Of a stretch of DNA of 64,000 nt, positions 8,029 through 15,966 are shown piece after piece. The notes beneath the pieces were generated by a model. The model did no database searches. It saw only the letters and a list, made by a program, of their open reading frames with translations, and was not told where the DNA came from. Source of the stretch: IOR16 sp963521065 (lineage in GTDB: Bacteria > Bacillota > Clostridia > Peptostreptococcales > Anaerovoracaceae). Location of the stretch: the NCBI GenBank assembly GCA_963521065.1, contig CAUQTI010000010.1:47218-111217 (forward strand), written 5' to 3'. The position numbers were made by a program, and so were the translations under genes. How positions within the stretch are numbered: the first letter of the stretch is position 1; each line of letters starts with the position of its first letter.

Positions 8029-9489
8029 TTGAGTGAGAATAAAGAAAAAACAAATGAAATTGAAATAAATGCGGCTTGGTCGGATGCGGCAAAAGCATCG
8101 GTGAGAAGGCGTGGAAGAAAGCTTATGATTGGCATAAAAACGCTGGGATGCAAGGTGAATCAATATGAGTCACAAGGCTTAAAGGAAAAATTTGAAACGC
8201 TTGGATACGAAATCGTGGAGGATACCGAGTTTGCAGATGTATATGTCATCAATACCTGTACCGTTACGGGGCTTGCAGACCGAAAGTCACGCCAATACAT
8301 CCGGAGGGTGAAGAGAATCAACCCGGACTGTGTCACCGCAGTAATCGGCTGTTATGCGCAGGTCAGTCCGGAGGAAGCCGCAGCAATTTCCGGCGTGGAT
8401 ATTGTAGCCGGAACGAATGAAAAAAACAACCTGCCGTTTTTTGTGGAGGAAGCACTGGAAGGAAAGCACGATGCACCGCTCTACCACGTTCGGGATTACC
8501 GTGAGTTGTGTGAATACGATGAAGCAGGCAGCATTACCGCGATGGAATCTCGCACACGGGCCTTCATTAAAATTCAGGAAGGCTGCAACCGCTACTGCTC
8601 CTATTGTGTGATTCCCTACGCGAGAGGTGCCGTACGAAGCCGTGCGAAGAATGAAGTCATAGCAGAAGCAAAAAAATTACTGGAGCAAGGGTTTAAAGAA
8701 CTGGTGCTCACAGGGATTAATACTGCACTGTATGGAAATGAACCGGGATTTGCTTCGGAGGAAGAATTTGTTACGGAGGAAAGCGGACTGCAAAGAAAAG
8801 TATATGGTGTTGAAATCATTGTAAGAGCGCTGAATGCCCTGCCCGGGGAGTTTCGAATCCGTCTCAGCTCCTTAGAGCCTACCGTAGTCAACGCGGAGTA
8901 TGTAACGCACTTATTGCAGTATGATAAGCTTTGCCATCACTTCCATTTATCCATGCAGAGCGGGAGCAATGAGGTGCTTTCCAAAATGAATCGCAACTAC
9001 AGCCGCGAAGAATATTATGATTTGGTAAGCGCACTGCGGAAAGCAGATTCCGGATTTGGACTTTCTACCGATATCATCGTAGGTTTTCCGGGAGAAACGG
9101 AAGCTGATTTCCGGGAAAGCGCAGAGATGATTGAAAAAGCTGGATTTTGCAAGGTCCACATTTTTAAATATTCGAAGCGTCCGATGACGAAAGCGGCGCA
9201 GATGAAGGGGCATTTGCCGCCGGAGCTAAAAACCAAACGCAGTAACGAATTGATAAAGATTGGAGAAGCCGCAGCCCGTGCATTCTTTACTTCTTTGATC
9301 GGAAGCGAGCGGGTGGTCTTGTTTGAAGAATACGATGAGAAAACGAGATGCTACAGAGGGCACAGCGATAATTTTATAGAGGTATTCTGTGAAAGCGATA
9401 AGGATATTTCAAACACCTTTGCCAAGGTAAAACTGAACGGCCTTTACCAGTCCGGAATGCTTGGAATTTTAACGGAAAGTTCTCATTGA
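8029..9489 (+). CDS. mtaB: tRNA t6A37 methylthiotransferase MtaB (radical SAM)
   Basis: This enzyme converts t6A37 to ms2t6A37 in tRNAs that read ANN codons. Domains in order: an N-terminal methylthiotransferase domain with its cluster cysteines (IKTLGCKVNQYES, INTCTVTG, VIGCYAQ), a radical SAM domain with CxxxCxxC (EGCNRYCSYC), and a C-terminal TRAM RNA-binding region. I prefer the TTG start at 8029, because GGAGG at 8016-8020 is 8 nt away. The upstream ATG at 8002 lies before that ribosome binding site. The family normally starts near the ATG at 8125 (MIGIKTLGC). The protein therefore carries about 32 extra polar N-terminal residues unless translation begins at 8125, which lacks a good ribosome binding site. 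Confidence 0.92.
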   Translation: MSENKEKTNEIEINAAWSDAAKASVRRRGRKLMIGIKTLGCKVNQYESQGLKEKFETLGYEIVEDTEFADVYVINTCTVTGLADRKSRQYIRRVKRINPDCVTAVIGCYAQVSPEEAAAISGVDIVAGTNEKNNLPFFVEEALEGKHDAPLYHVRDYRELCEYDEAGSITAMESRTRAFIKIQEGCNRYCSYCVIPYARGAVRSRAKNEVIAEAKKLLEQGFKELVLTGINTALYGNEPGFASEEEFVTEESGLQRKVYGVEIIVRALNALPGEFRIRLSSLEPTVVNAEYVTHLLQYDKLCHHFHLSMQSGSNEVLSKMNRNYSREEYYDLVSALRKADSGFGLSTDIIVGFPGETEADFRESAEMIEKAGFCKVHIFKYSKRPMTKAAQMKGHLPPELKTKRSNELIKIGEAAARAFFTSLIGSERVVLFEEYDEKTRCYRGHSDNFIEVFCESDKDISNTFAKVKLNGLYQSGMLGILTESSH

Positions 9490-9496
9490 AATGCGG

Positions 9497-9524
9497 TTGA
9501 CTTTTTTTAATACTGTGTTATGAT
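9497..9524 (+). promoter_or_regulatory. Sigma-A-type promoter for the HIT-family gene
   Basis: TTGACT, a 16-bp spacer, then TATGAT with an extended TG one base upstream. It lies 70 bp before the HIT coding region and just after the mtaB stop. Confidence 0.65.
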
Positions 9525-9595
9525 AGGGAACAGAGTCAAAACCTAGTTTAAAGAGATTTGATTGAATATGTAAAAAAGAGGAGATGAAAGAGGAT

Positions 9596-9937
9596 ATGTC
9601 GGATTGTATTTTTTGCAAAATTGCAAAGAAAGAAATTCCGTCAAATATGGTATATGAGGATGATGTGATTGCGGTATTTCATGATTTGGAGCCACAGGCG
9701 CCAGTTCATGTCCTGTTAGTGCCAAAGAAACACATTGCATCGCTCGATGCCGCAGAATTTGAAGATATGGAAGCGCTGGGATGGCTGTTGAATAAGGTGA
9801 AAGATGTGGCCAAGCTTTTAAATCTTGAAAACGGATACCGACTCGTTTGCAATTGTGGAGAAGACGGATTGCAGACAGTACCGCATTTGCATTTTCACCT
9901 TTTGGGGAAACGCAAAATGACTTGGCCCCCGGGCTGA
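9596..9937 (+). CDS. hinT: HIT-family nucleotide hydrolase (HinT-like)
   Basis: A 113-residue histidine-triad protein that hydrolyses purine nucleoside phosphoramidates such as AMP-lysine. The histidine triad is visible as HLHFHLLG near the C-terminus. The N-terminal CIFCKIAKKEIPS motif is typical of the HinT/PKCI branch. The start is uncertain: ATG 9596 gives the family-standard MSDCIFCKI, while ATG 9584 adds four residues and sits immediately after GAGGAG (9578-9583). It is cytoplasmic and monocistronic by position, with its own promoter. Confidence 0.93.
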   Translation: MSDCIFCKIAKKEIPSNMVYEDDVIAVFHDLEPQAPVHVLLVPKKHIASLDAAEFEDMEALGWLLNKVKDVAKLLNLENGYRLVCNCGEDGLQTVPHLHFHLLGKRKMTWPPG

Positions 9938-9989
9938 GGCTGAATTCTTATCAAGTATTCAAAATAGGAAATCTTTCTATAAAAAGAAC

Positions 9990-10018
9990 TTGATTCTTTC
10001 CATAAAAAAATGTATAAT
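9990..10018 (+). promoter_or_regulatory. Sigma-A-type promoter for rpsU-yqeY
   Basis: TTGATT, a 17-bp spacer, then TATAAT. This is a close match to the vegetative consensus, 75 bp upstream of the rpsU start. Confidence 0.8.
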
Positions 10019-10092
10019 ATTCATGTTATAGACTGACCCGTTTGGATAAGCATCTATGTGATTTCAGGATATGGAGGGAGGGGAATGAATAT

Positions 10093-10272
10093 ATGGCACA
10101 AGTAGTTGTAAGAGAAAACGAAAGCTTGGAAAGCGCATTAAAGAGATTTAAGCGGTCTTGCGCAAGAGACGGAGTTATGTCCGAACTGCGTAAAAGAGAG
10201 CATTATGAAAAGCCAAGTGTAAAGAGAAAGAAAAAGTCAGAAGCCGCAAGGAAAAAGGCGAAAAAGTTCTAA
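10093..10272 (+). CDS. rpsU: 30S ribosomal protein S21
   Basis: A 59-residue basic ribosomal protein of the small subunit that helps mRNA engagement. The sequence begins MAQVVVRENESLESALKRF and ends in a Lys/Arg-rich tail, the standard S21 form and length. The ATG at 10093 is preceded by a strong GGAGGGAGGGG. An in-frame upstream ATG at 10042 would extend across this ribosome binding site and is rejected. The next gene is yqeY, as in most Firmicutes. Confidence 0.97.
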   Translation: MAQVVVRENESLESALKRFKRSCARDGVMSELRKREHYEKPSVKRKKKSEAARKKAKKF

Positions 10273-10291
10273 CACAAAAGAGGTGTAGACT

Positions 10292-10738
10292 ATGTCTATA
10301 AAAGATCAATTATCAATTGACTTCAAGGAGTCTATGAAGGCTCGCGATGAAGTGCGAAAAAATACTATAAATTTAGCTCGTGCTGCAGTAAAGCAGTATG
10401 AAGTTGACAATCGGAAAGAACTTGACAATCAAGGCATCATTGAAATCTTGACAAAGCAAGTAAAAATGAGAAAAGATGCCCTCTCTGATTTTGAAAAAGC
10501 GGGAAGAACGGATTTAGCGGAGTCTTATAACAAAGAAATCAAGATTTTAATGGAATACTTACCGGCACAGCTGACCGAATCGGAAATTTCCGAAATTGTG
10601 AGGCTGACAGCAGCCGATTTAAACATCGAGGGTGGAAAACAAAACTTCGGTAAACTAATCGGAGCAGTGATGAGTAAGGTCAAGGGAAGAGCCGATGGCG
10701 GCGACGTTAAAAAACAAATTGAGGATTTTCTGAAATAG
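10292..10738 (+). CDS. yqeY: GatB/YqeY domain protein
   Basis: A 148-residue protein equal to the helical tail domain of the GatB subunit of aspartyl/glutamyl-tRNA amidotransferase, here as a free protein. Landmarks are the N-terminal helix with MKARDEVRKNTINLARAAVKQYE, the EYLPAQLTESE motif in the middle, and the FGKLIGAVMSKVKGRADGG motif near the end. The GatB tail binds tRNA; the role of stand-alone YqeY is not settled. It follows rpsU by 19 bp with an AGAGG ribosome binding site and is closed by a strong terminator. Confidence 0.95.
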   Translation: MSIKDQLSIDFKESMKARDEVRKNTINLARAAVKQYEVDNRKELDNQGIIEILTKQVKMRKDALSDFEKAGRTDLAESYNKEIKILMEYLPAQLTESEISEIVRLTAADLNIEGGKQNFGKLIGAVMSKVKGRADGGDVKKQIEDFLK

Positions 10739-10768
10739 AAATCGTTATGACATAGAAGAAATAGAAAT

Positions 10769-10800
10769 AACCTGATGGTGACATCAGGTTATTTTTTTTT
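10769..10800 (+). terminator. Strong rho-independent terminator after yqeY
   Basis: A perfect 9-bp stem AACCTGATG/CATCAGGTT with a GTGA tetraloop, followed by nine consecutive T. Confidence 0.95.
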
Positions 10801-10817
10801 ATTGCGCTTCATAAAAT
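10788..10817 (+). promoter_or_regulatory. Possible sigma-E-type promoter for yqfCD
   Basis: GTTATTTT and CATAAAAT are separated by 14 bp. This resembles the mother-cell sigma-E pattern (KMATATT, 14-15 bp, CATACAMT) with two or three mismatches. The -35 part would overlap the T-tract of the yqeY terminator. The call leans on yqfC being sigma-E-controlled in Bacillus subtilis. Confidence 0.35.
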
Positions 10818-10842
10818 ACTAGGAAGGAAGGGGGCCGCAGTT

Positions 10843-11097
10843 ATGGGGTTTCAGGAAGAGCTTTTATTTGATTTTAGCTTGCGTATGCCGCGGATTCTAA
10901 TCAGCGGACGGACCGCAGTGGTTGATAATGTAAAAAAAATTGTGATGGTCGGCAATGGTGAAATTATTGTTGACTGCGGCAGTCGGCATCTGGCGCTATA
11001 CGGAAGTGAACTGGTTGTGGAACAGCTGGAGGAAGAGCGGATGTTGGTAAGCGGAAATCTTACTTCCGTTGAATTTTATGGGGAGAAAAAAGAATGA
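10843..11097 (+). CDS. yqfC: Sporulation protein YqfC (YabP/YqfC family)
   Basis: An 84-residue protein of the YabP/YqfC family. Landmarks are the short beta-rich core with PRILISGRTAVVDNVKKIV and the LALYGSELVVEQL segment. Family members are made in the mother cell during spore formation and are linked to spore coat or cortex assembly; the exact biochemical role is unknown. It overlaps yqfD by 4 nt (ATGA), so translation is coupled. It lies after a strong terminator and begins a long operon. Confidence 0.9.
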   Translation: MGFQEELLFDFSLRMPRILISGRTAVVDNVKKIVMVGNGEIIVDCGSRHLALYGSELVVEQLEEERMLVSGNLTSVEFYGEKKE

Positions 11098-12350
11098 AAA
11101 ACAAAGGAAGCTTTTTTGCCTATACAAAGGTGATTCGGGTGGAAGGGTTTGAACAGCAAAAGCTGCTTTCTCAGTGCCTGAAAAAAAAGGTTGTATTGCG
11201 CAGGGTTCGCTTTGAGAATGATTTGTCCATGACGATGGAACTTCGCAATGAAGATTGGGATACCTTTCTGGGAATTGTAAAACGACGTTACCGCGTGACG
11301 ATTTTGCGCGAAAATGGATATAAACCCTTCATTTTGAGAGCTTTGCAAAGAAAGAGCACGCTGGTGGGGGTTCTTTTATTTCTATCGATTTTAATTTATC
11401 AGGCAAGCTTTATTTCAGAAATCCGCGTTCAGGGTTATGAACGCATTGAGGAAGCGACAATACGTCAGGCCCTTAAAGAAGTCGGATTTTATGAGGGATG
11501 CAAAAAAAATGTCGATATCAATGAAATAAAAACACAAATGTTTCAAAAATTAGATAATATCTCTTGGATTGGGATAAAATATAATGGAAGCATGGCAGAA
11601 GTTACAATTGTAGAAGGAACAAGAGAAATTCAGCCGATTGATGCAAGCACGCCGGTGCATATCGCGGCCGCAAAGGACGGCTATATTGAAAAGGTAATCG
11701 CACGAGAGGGAATCGTTCAAACACAAAAAGGAGCCTTTGTAAAAAAAGGAGACATTGTAATCAGCGGTGAACTTCCTATTGTAGATAAAGCCTATGCAAA
11801 CCGTTCGGAGGAAGAATTAATCCGCTATGTCCATGCAAACGGTGAAGTAAAAGCGAGAATCTTGTATCGATTTCCTTGCTACCAAGAGAAATATTCCTTG
11901 ATAAAAAAGAAAACAGGAAAAGAATTTTATGGTGTTTCTATAAACTTTGGCACCTTTCATTTTGACACGACAAAATGGATTTGGCCTTACAATTCATCGG
12001 TTTATGAAGAGCGGCAAATCGTGAAAGCGGTGCGCCCAATTCCTTTTAAGCTTTCTCTCATCAAGTTATCTGAGGTCGAATTATATCGAAAGGAAAGAAG
12101 CGAGGAAGAAATTCGTCAGCTTGCTAAGCTTCAAGTCCGCAGGTTTCAGAAAGAAAACATCGCTGAAAATGCGCAAATTATAAATAATAGTTTGAAGTTT
12201 GAGGCGAAAGAAAATATAATAGAAGTAACTGTAATGCTTCACGCCTTGGAAGAAATCGGATATGAAGTACCGATTGTAAAAACAAAACCGGAAACGGAGG
12301 GGCAGGAGGCGGAGGGAGGAATGAATCCGATTGGAGAACCTATTAATTGA
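11094..12350 (+). CDS. yqfD: Sporulation protein YqfD
   Basis: A 418-residue membrane protein with one transmembrane helix at about residues 92-108 (TLVGVLLFLSILIYQAS). It is followed by a large extracytoplasmic region that begins like a POTRA/FtsQ-type fold (ISEIRVQGYERIEEATIRQAL). The VPEDGYI-like stretch is represented by AAKDGYIEKVIAREGIVQTQ with KKGDIVISG, a lipoyl-like hairpin motif usual in YqfD. It is required for efficient sporulation in Bacillus and is presumed to sit in the forespore or mother-cell membrane. It shares 4 nt with yqfC and 20 nt with phoH, indicating tight operon packing. Confidence 0.92.
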   Translation: MKNKGSFFAYTKVIRVEGFEQQKLLSQCLKKKVVLRRVRFENDLSMTMELRNEDWDTFLGIVKRRYRVTILRENGYKPFILRALQRKSTLVGVLLFLSILIYQASFISEIRVQGYERIEEATIRQALKEVGFYEGCKKNVDINEIKTQMFQKLDNISWIGIKYNGSMAEVTIVEGTREIQPIDASTPVHIAAAKDGYIEKVIAREGIVQTQKGAFVKKGDIVISGELPIVDKAYANRSEEELIRYVHANGEVKARILYRFPCYQEKYSLIKKKTGKEFYGVSINFGTFHFDTTKWIWPYNSSVYEERQIVKAVRPIPFKLSLIKLSEVELYRKERSEEEIRQLAKLQVRRFQKENIAENAQIINNSLKFEAKENIIEVTVMLHALEEIGYEVPIVKTKPETEGQEAEGGMNPIGEPIN

Positions 12351-13347
12351 AGAACTGAAGATAAAGATTGATCACGAACAAGATACAAATGAATTGTTCG
12401 GTAATTTGGATATAAACTTGAAAATTATCCAGGAAAACTATGAAGTAGATATTGTACAGCGGCAGGATGAGCTGATTCTAAGAGGAAAAGAGGCATCAAA
12501 GGCACAGCAGGTGCTCTTGACCTTAATTTCTATTTTGGAGTCCGGTGAAAAGCTGGATGCGCAGAAAGTAAATTATGTGATCAGTCTGCTGGAAAAAGGG
12601 ATTTCTTATAAAGACAGTAACGTAAAGAAGGATATTATTTGTTTTACGCATAGAGGAAAGCCCATTAAACCAAAAACTTTGGGACAAACTGCTTATGCAA
12701 AGAGCATGAAGGAGCACGACGTTGTTTTTGGGGTGGGTCCGGCGGGAACCGGAAAAACATACATGGCCGTGGCGATGGCGGTCAATGCATTTAAAAATAA
12801 AGAAGTGGAAAAAATTATTTTGGCACGTCCTGCTGTAGAAGCAGGCGAGCGGCTCGGATTTCTTCCGGGTGATTTGCAGGAAAAGGTAGATCCTTATCTG
12901 CGCCCTCTCTACGATGCGTTATATGATATACTGGGAAGAGACAGTACACTGCGCCTGAAAGAAAGAGAAACGATTGAAGTGGTTCCTCTGGCATACATGA
13001 GAGGACGTACACTGGATAACTCGTTTATTATTTTGGACGAAGCACAAAATACGACAAAGGAGCAGATGAAAATGTTTCTTACGCGTTTGGGCTTCGGCTC
13101 GAAAGCGATTGTCACAGGAGATACGACGCAGATTGACCTGCCGCGGGGAAAACGTTCCGGCCTTCTGGATGCCATTGATGTACTTGGAAATGTGGAAGGA
13201 ATCGATTTCTGCTTTCTAAAAGACACGGACGTCGTTCGCCATCCGTTGGTTCGTCGCATTATCAACGCTTATGATGCTTATTCCAGAAAGAATCCGGAGA
13301 AAAATCCGGAGAAAGAAAATGAGGATTCAAATGGAGATCATTTTTAG
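12331..13347 (+). CDS. phoH: PhoH-family ATPase
   Basis: A 338-residue cytoplasmic P-loop ATPase of the PhoH/PhoL family, which resembles the helicase core of superfamily I. An N-terminal KH-like region of about 100 residues is followed by Walker A GPAGTGKTYMA and Walker B IILDEAQNTT. The conserved arginine-rich KRSGLLDAI and RHPLVRRI motifs follow. The partner YbeY suggests a role in rRNA or mRNA maturation. Translation appears to start at TTG 12331 inside the yqfD 3' end, with GGAGGGAGG at 12311-12319. No ATG is available before the conserved region. Confidence 0.93.
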   Translation: MENLLIEELKIKIDHEQDTNELFGNLDINLKIIQENYEVDIVQRQDELILRGKEASKAQQVLLTLISILESGEKLDAQKVNYVISLLEKGISYKDSNVKKDIICFTHRGKPIKPKTLGQTAYAKSMKEHDVVFGVGPAGTGKTYMAVAMAVNAFKNKEVEKIILARPAVEAGERLGFLPGDLQEKVDPYLRPLYDALYDILGRDSTLRLKERETIEVVPLAYMRGRTLDNSFIILDEAQNTTKEQMKMFLTRLGFGSKAIVTGDTTQIDLPRGKRSGLLDAIDVLGNVEGIDFCFLKDTDVVRHPLVRRIINAYDAYSRKNPEKNPEKENEDSNGDHF

Positions 13348-13783
13348 TGAAGAACGCATGCCCGGCGAGGTGGTTGTAAATCATATGAAGCAAGCAGGTG
13401 CTCTTTGTGTAAAAGAAGAAGGCTTGGATCCACAGCATATCACTGTGAGTGTTACCTTTGTAAGCACAGAAGAAATAAAGGAACTCAACCGAATATACCG
13501 CGCAAAGGACGCGGTAACCGATGTGTTATCCTTTCCGCAGTATGACGATTTGAATGAAGTGCCGCAGGCAGAAGAGGTATGCTTGGGAGATGTTGTAATT
13601 TGTCCGGAGCAGGCATTGCTGCAAGCCGATGAATATGCACACTCCGGCGAACGAGAGTTAGTCTACCTCTTTGTTCACAGCATGTTTCACCTTTTAGGGT
13701 ATGACCATATGGATGAAGAAGAAAAAGCAGAAATGCGCGCGCAGGAAGAAAAGATCATGAATCAAATTGGGCTGGAGAGATAA
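13319..13783 (+). CDS. ybeY: Endoribonuclease YbeY
   Basis: A 154-residue zinc-dependent endoribonuclease involved in 16S rRNA 3'-end maturation and ribosome quality control. The zinc site is seen in HSMFHLLGYDH, the H-x3-H-x5-H signature. I chose ATG 13319 (MRIQMEIIF), which has GGAGA 7 nt upstream. Longer in-frame forms from 13271 would add a very basic stretch from within phoH and look spurious. The gene overlaps the end of phoH by 29 nt. In many Firmicutes a pgpH gene lies between phoH and ybeY, and dgkA follows ybeY; neither is present here. Confidence 0.93.
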   Translation: MRIQMEIIFSEERMPGEVVVNHMKQAGALCVKEEGLDPQHITVSVTFVSTEEIKELNRIYRAKDAVTDVLSFPQYDDLNEVPQAEEVCLGDVVICPEQALLQADEYAHSGERELVYLFVHSMFHLLGYDHMDEEEKAEMRAQEEKIMNQIGLER

Positions 13784-13843
13784 ACACTTTCTAGATGATT
13801 TGGAATTTATCGTTTTACCTTTGGTGCAGAATGGAGCCATGAT

Positions 13844-14221
13844 ATGGATGAGAAGGAATTATACCGAAGGGCAAGGCAGGCAATGGAATATGCGTATGCT
13901 CCCTATTCAAAGTTTCGGGTTGGGGCTGCACTGCTTACCGCTTCCGGTGAAATTTTTACAGGAGTAAATGTTGAGAATGCCAGCTTTGGTGCAACGATTT
14001 GCGCAGAAAGAACTGCCCTTGTAAAAGCCGTTTCAGAAGGATTTCGTGAATTTACTGCGTTGGCCGTCGCTGCATCTGAGGGGGAAGCCTCTCCTTGCGG
14101 TATTTGTCGTCAGTTTATGTATGAATTTGGAGATGACCTGAAGGTCATCACAGGAGAAGACGAAGCACATCTGCACGTGATGGAAATTACAGAGCTTCTT
14201 CCCAAGGGATTTCGCCTGTAG
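13844..14221 (+). CDS. cdd: Cytidine deaminase
   Basis: A 125-residue homotetramer-type cytidine deaminase that converts cytidine and deoxycytidine to uridine forms for pyrimidine salvage. The catalytic zinc site is present: TICAERTA supplies the Cys and the catalytic Glu, and PCGICRQ supplies the second cysteine pair. APYSKFRVGAAL and NVENASFG bind the nucleoside. It follows ybeY by 60 bp and precedes era, the usual cdd-era order. Confidence 0.95.
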   Translation: MDEKELYRRARQAMEYAYAPYSKFRVGAALLTASGEIFTGVNVENASFGATICAERTALVKAVSEGFREFTALAVAASEGEASPCGICRQFMYEFGDDLKVITGEDEAHLHVMEITELLPKGFRL

Positions 14222-14274
14222 CATTTTACGAATAAATATTTTTACAGCTAAAGTACACAAGAGTAGGAGTCAGA

Positions 14275-15168
14275 ATGAAGTCAGGATTTATTGGAATTAT
14301 CGGAAGACCGAATGTAGGGAAATCTACACTTTTGAATGCAGTTTTAGGAGAAAAAATTGCAATTGCTACAGATAAGCCGCAGACGACACGAAACAGCATA
14401 CGCGGTATTTTCACAAGACATAAAGGAGAGCCGGACGATTGTCAGCTTGTTTTTATTGATACGCCGGGGATTCACAAACCGAAAAATAAGCTTGGCGGCT
14501 ATATGACGGAAATGGCGGCAAATACGTTAAAAGAGGTCGATGTGATTCTCTTTCTCGTTGACGATGCCCTGTCACGCGGCCCGGGAGATTCCTATATTTT
14601 GGACATGCTTAAAGAAGTAAAAACTCCAAAGCTCCTTGTGATTAATAAGATTGACAAGCTTGCCCCGGAAGTGTTCCGAAGCATTTATGAGGAATATGAC
14701 GAGACAGGTGTCTTTGACGGAATCTATGGAGTTTGTGCGTTGGAAGGGAAAAATGTAGGCGCGCTTTTGGAAAAGGTAGAAAGCCTGGTTTCAGAAGGAC
14801 CGATGTATTTTCCTGAAGACATGGTGACGGATCACCCTGAGCGTTTTTTGGTGAGTGAATTGATTCGTGAAAAGGTGCTTTTATATTTAAATGATGAAGT
14901 GCCGCACGGTGTTGCAGTGGAGATTGAAAGCTATAAAGAGACGGCTAAAATTACAAAAATAGGAGTTGTCATTTACTGCGAAAAGAAATCGCATAAAGGC
15001 ATTATTATTGGAAAAGAAGGGAAAAAGCTGAAAGGGATTGGAAAGAGTGCCCGTTTGGAAATTGAAGGCTTGCTGGGAACGAAAGTATTTTTGGAAATCT
15101 GGGTGAAGGTAAAAGAAAACTGGCGGGACAGTGACTTTGCAATCAGCAATTTCGGCTATAAGGAATAA
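14275..15168 (+). CDS. era: GTPase Era
   Basis: A 297-residue GTPase that binds the 3' end of 16S rRNA and assists 30S assembly. The GTPase domain shows G1 GRPNVGKST, the G2 threonine in the TTRNSIRG segment, G3 DTPGIHKPK and G4 NKID. The C-terminal KH domain is marked by IIIGKEGKKLKGIGKSAR. Length and motif order are standard. The ATG has TAGGAG upstream. recO begins 2 nt after the stop, so the two are co-translated. Confidence 0.97.
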   Translation: MKSGFIGIIGRPNVGKSTLLNAVLGEKIAIATDKPQTTRNSIRGIFTRHKGEPDDCQLVFIDTPGIHKPKNKLGGYMTEMAANTLKEVDVILFLVDDALSRGPGDSYILDMLKEVKTPKLLVINKIDKLAPEVFRSIYEEYDETGVFDGIYGVCALEGKNVGALLEKVESLVSEGPMYFPEDMVTDHPERFLVSELIREKVLLYLNDEVPHGVAVEIESYKETAKITKIGVVIYCEKKSHKGIIIGKEGKKLKGIGKSARLEIEGLLGTKVFLEIWVKVKENWRDSDFAISNFGYKE

Positions 15169-15170
15169 CG

Positions 15171-15929
15171 ATGTACACTGACACGGAAGGAATCATATTC
15201 AAGCAAATAAAAACGGTATCTGGGCGCAGAATGGTTCTTTTATTTTCAAAAAAATTTGGAAAAATAAGCGCAGGTACGAATATTAATGAGAAGGGCAAAG
15301 GAAAATCCGCTCTTGCAATGCGCCCGTTTACCTACGGCAGATATGAGCTGTATAAAAACCGTGATACATACCACATTAATGGGGCGGAGGTCTTAAAGAG
15401 CTACTACCGCATTGGTGAGGATGTAGAAAAATATATGTGTTGTTCTTATGTTTTGGAGTTAACCGAACGAGTTTTGGCGGAGGATGCAAAAGCATCTGAA
15501 ATTTTTTATTTACTCTTAGACTTTTTTTCCATCATGGAGGAACGAAAGAAAAAATTTGAGACAATAGTGCTTGCTTATCAGGTAAAGCTGCTTCAGCTTC
15601 TTGGGAGCATGCCGAAGCTCGATGCTTGCACGCGCTGCGGTACAACAGAGGATTTAAAAAGTTTCAGTGTGAAGGATGGCGGTCTCGTCTGCGGGAAATG
15701 CCTTTTGCAAGAGAATATGAATGATAGATTGATTTATGAATCAAACTTTGCTATAGTGGATATATTAAGATATTTTTTGCGGCATCCCTTAAAATCCTTT
15801 AAAAGTTTAGCCCTAGAAGAATCTGTTCAGGGGCGGTTAGGGCAAATTTTAAAAGAATACTTCGCCTATCATTTGGACATCAAGACATTAAAAAGTGAAG
15901 GGTTTGTAATGAATCTTTCAAAAGAATAA
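15171..15929 (+). CDS. recO: DNA repair protein RecO
   Basis: A 252-residue recombination mediator that loads RecA onto SSB-coated DNA in the RecFOR pathway. The N-terminal OB fold is seen in the start TEGIIFKQIKT with SKKFGKISAG. The helical C-terminal domain holds a four-cysteine zinc site, CTRCGTTEDL followed 13 residues later by CGKC. It starts 2 nt after era, the conserved Firmicutes order. Confidence 0.95.
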   Translation: MYTDTEGIIFKQIKTVSGRRMVLLFSKKFGKISAGTNINEKGKGKSALAMRPFTYGRYELYKNRDTYHINGAEVLKSYYRIGEDVEKYMCCSYVLELTERVLAEDAKASEIFYLLLDFFSIMEERKKKFETIVLAYQVKLLQLLGSMPKLDACTRCGTTEDLKSFSVKDGGLVCGKCLLQENMNDRLIYESNFAIVDILRYFLRHPLKSFKSLALEESVQGRLGQILKEYFAYHLDIKTLKSEGFVMNLSKE

Positions 15930-15966
15930 GAAAGTTTATCTGAAGAAAGAAAAGGTGGTGTTTTTT

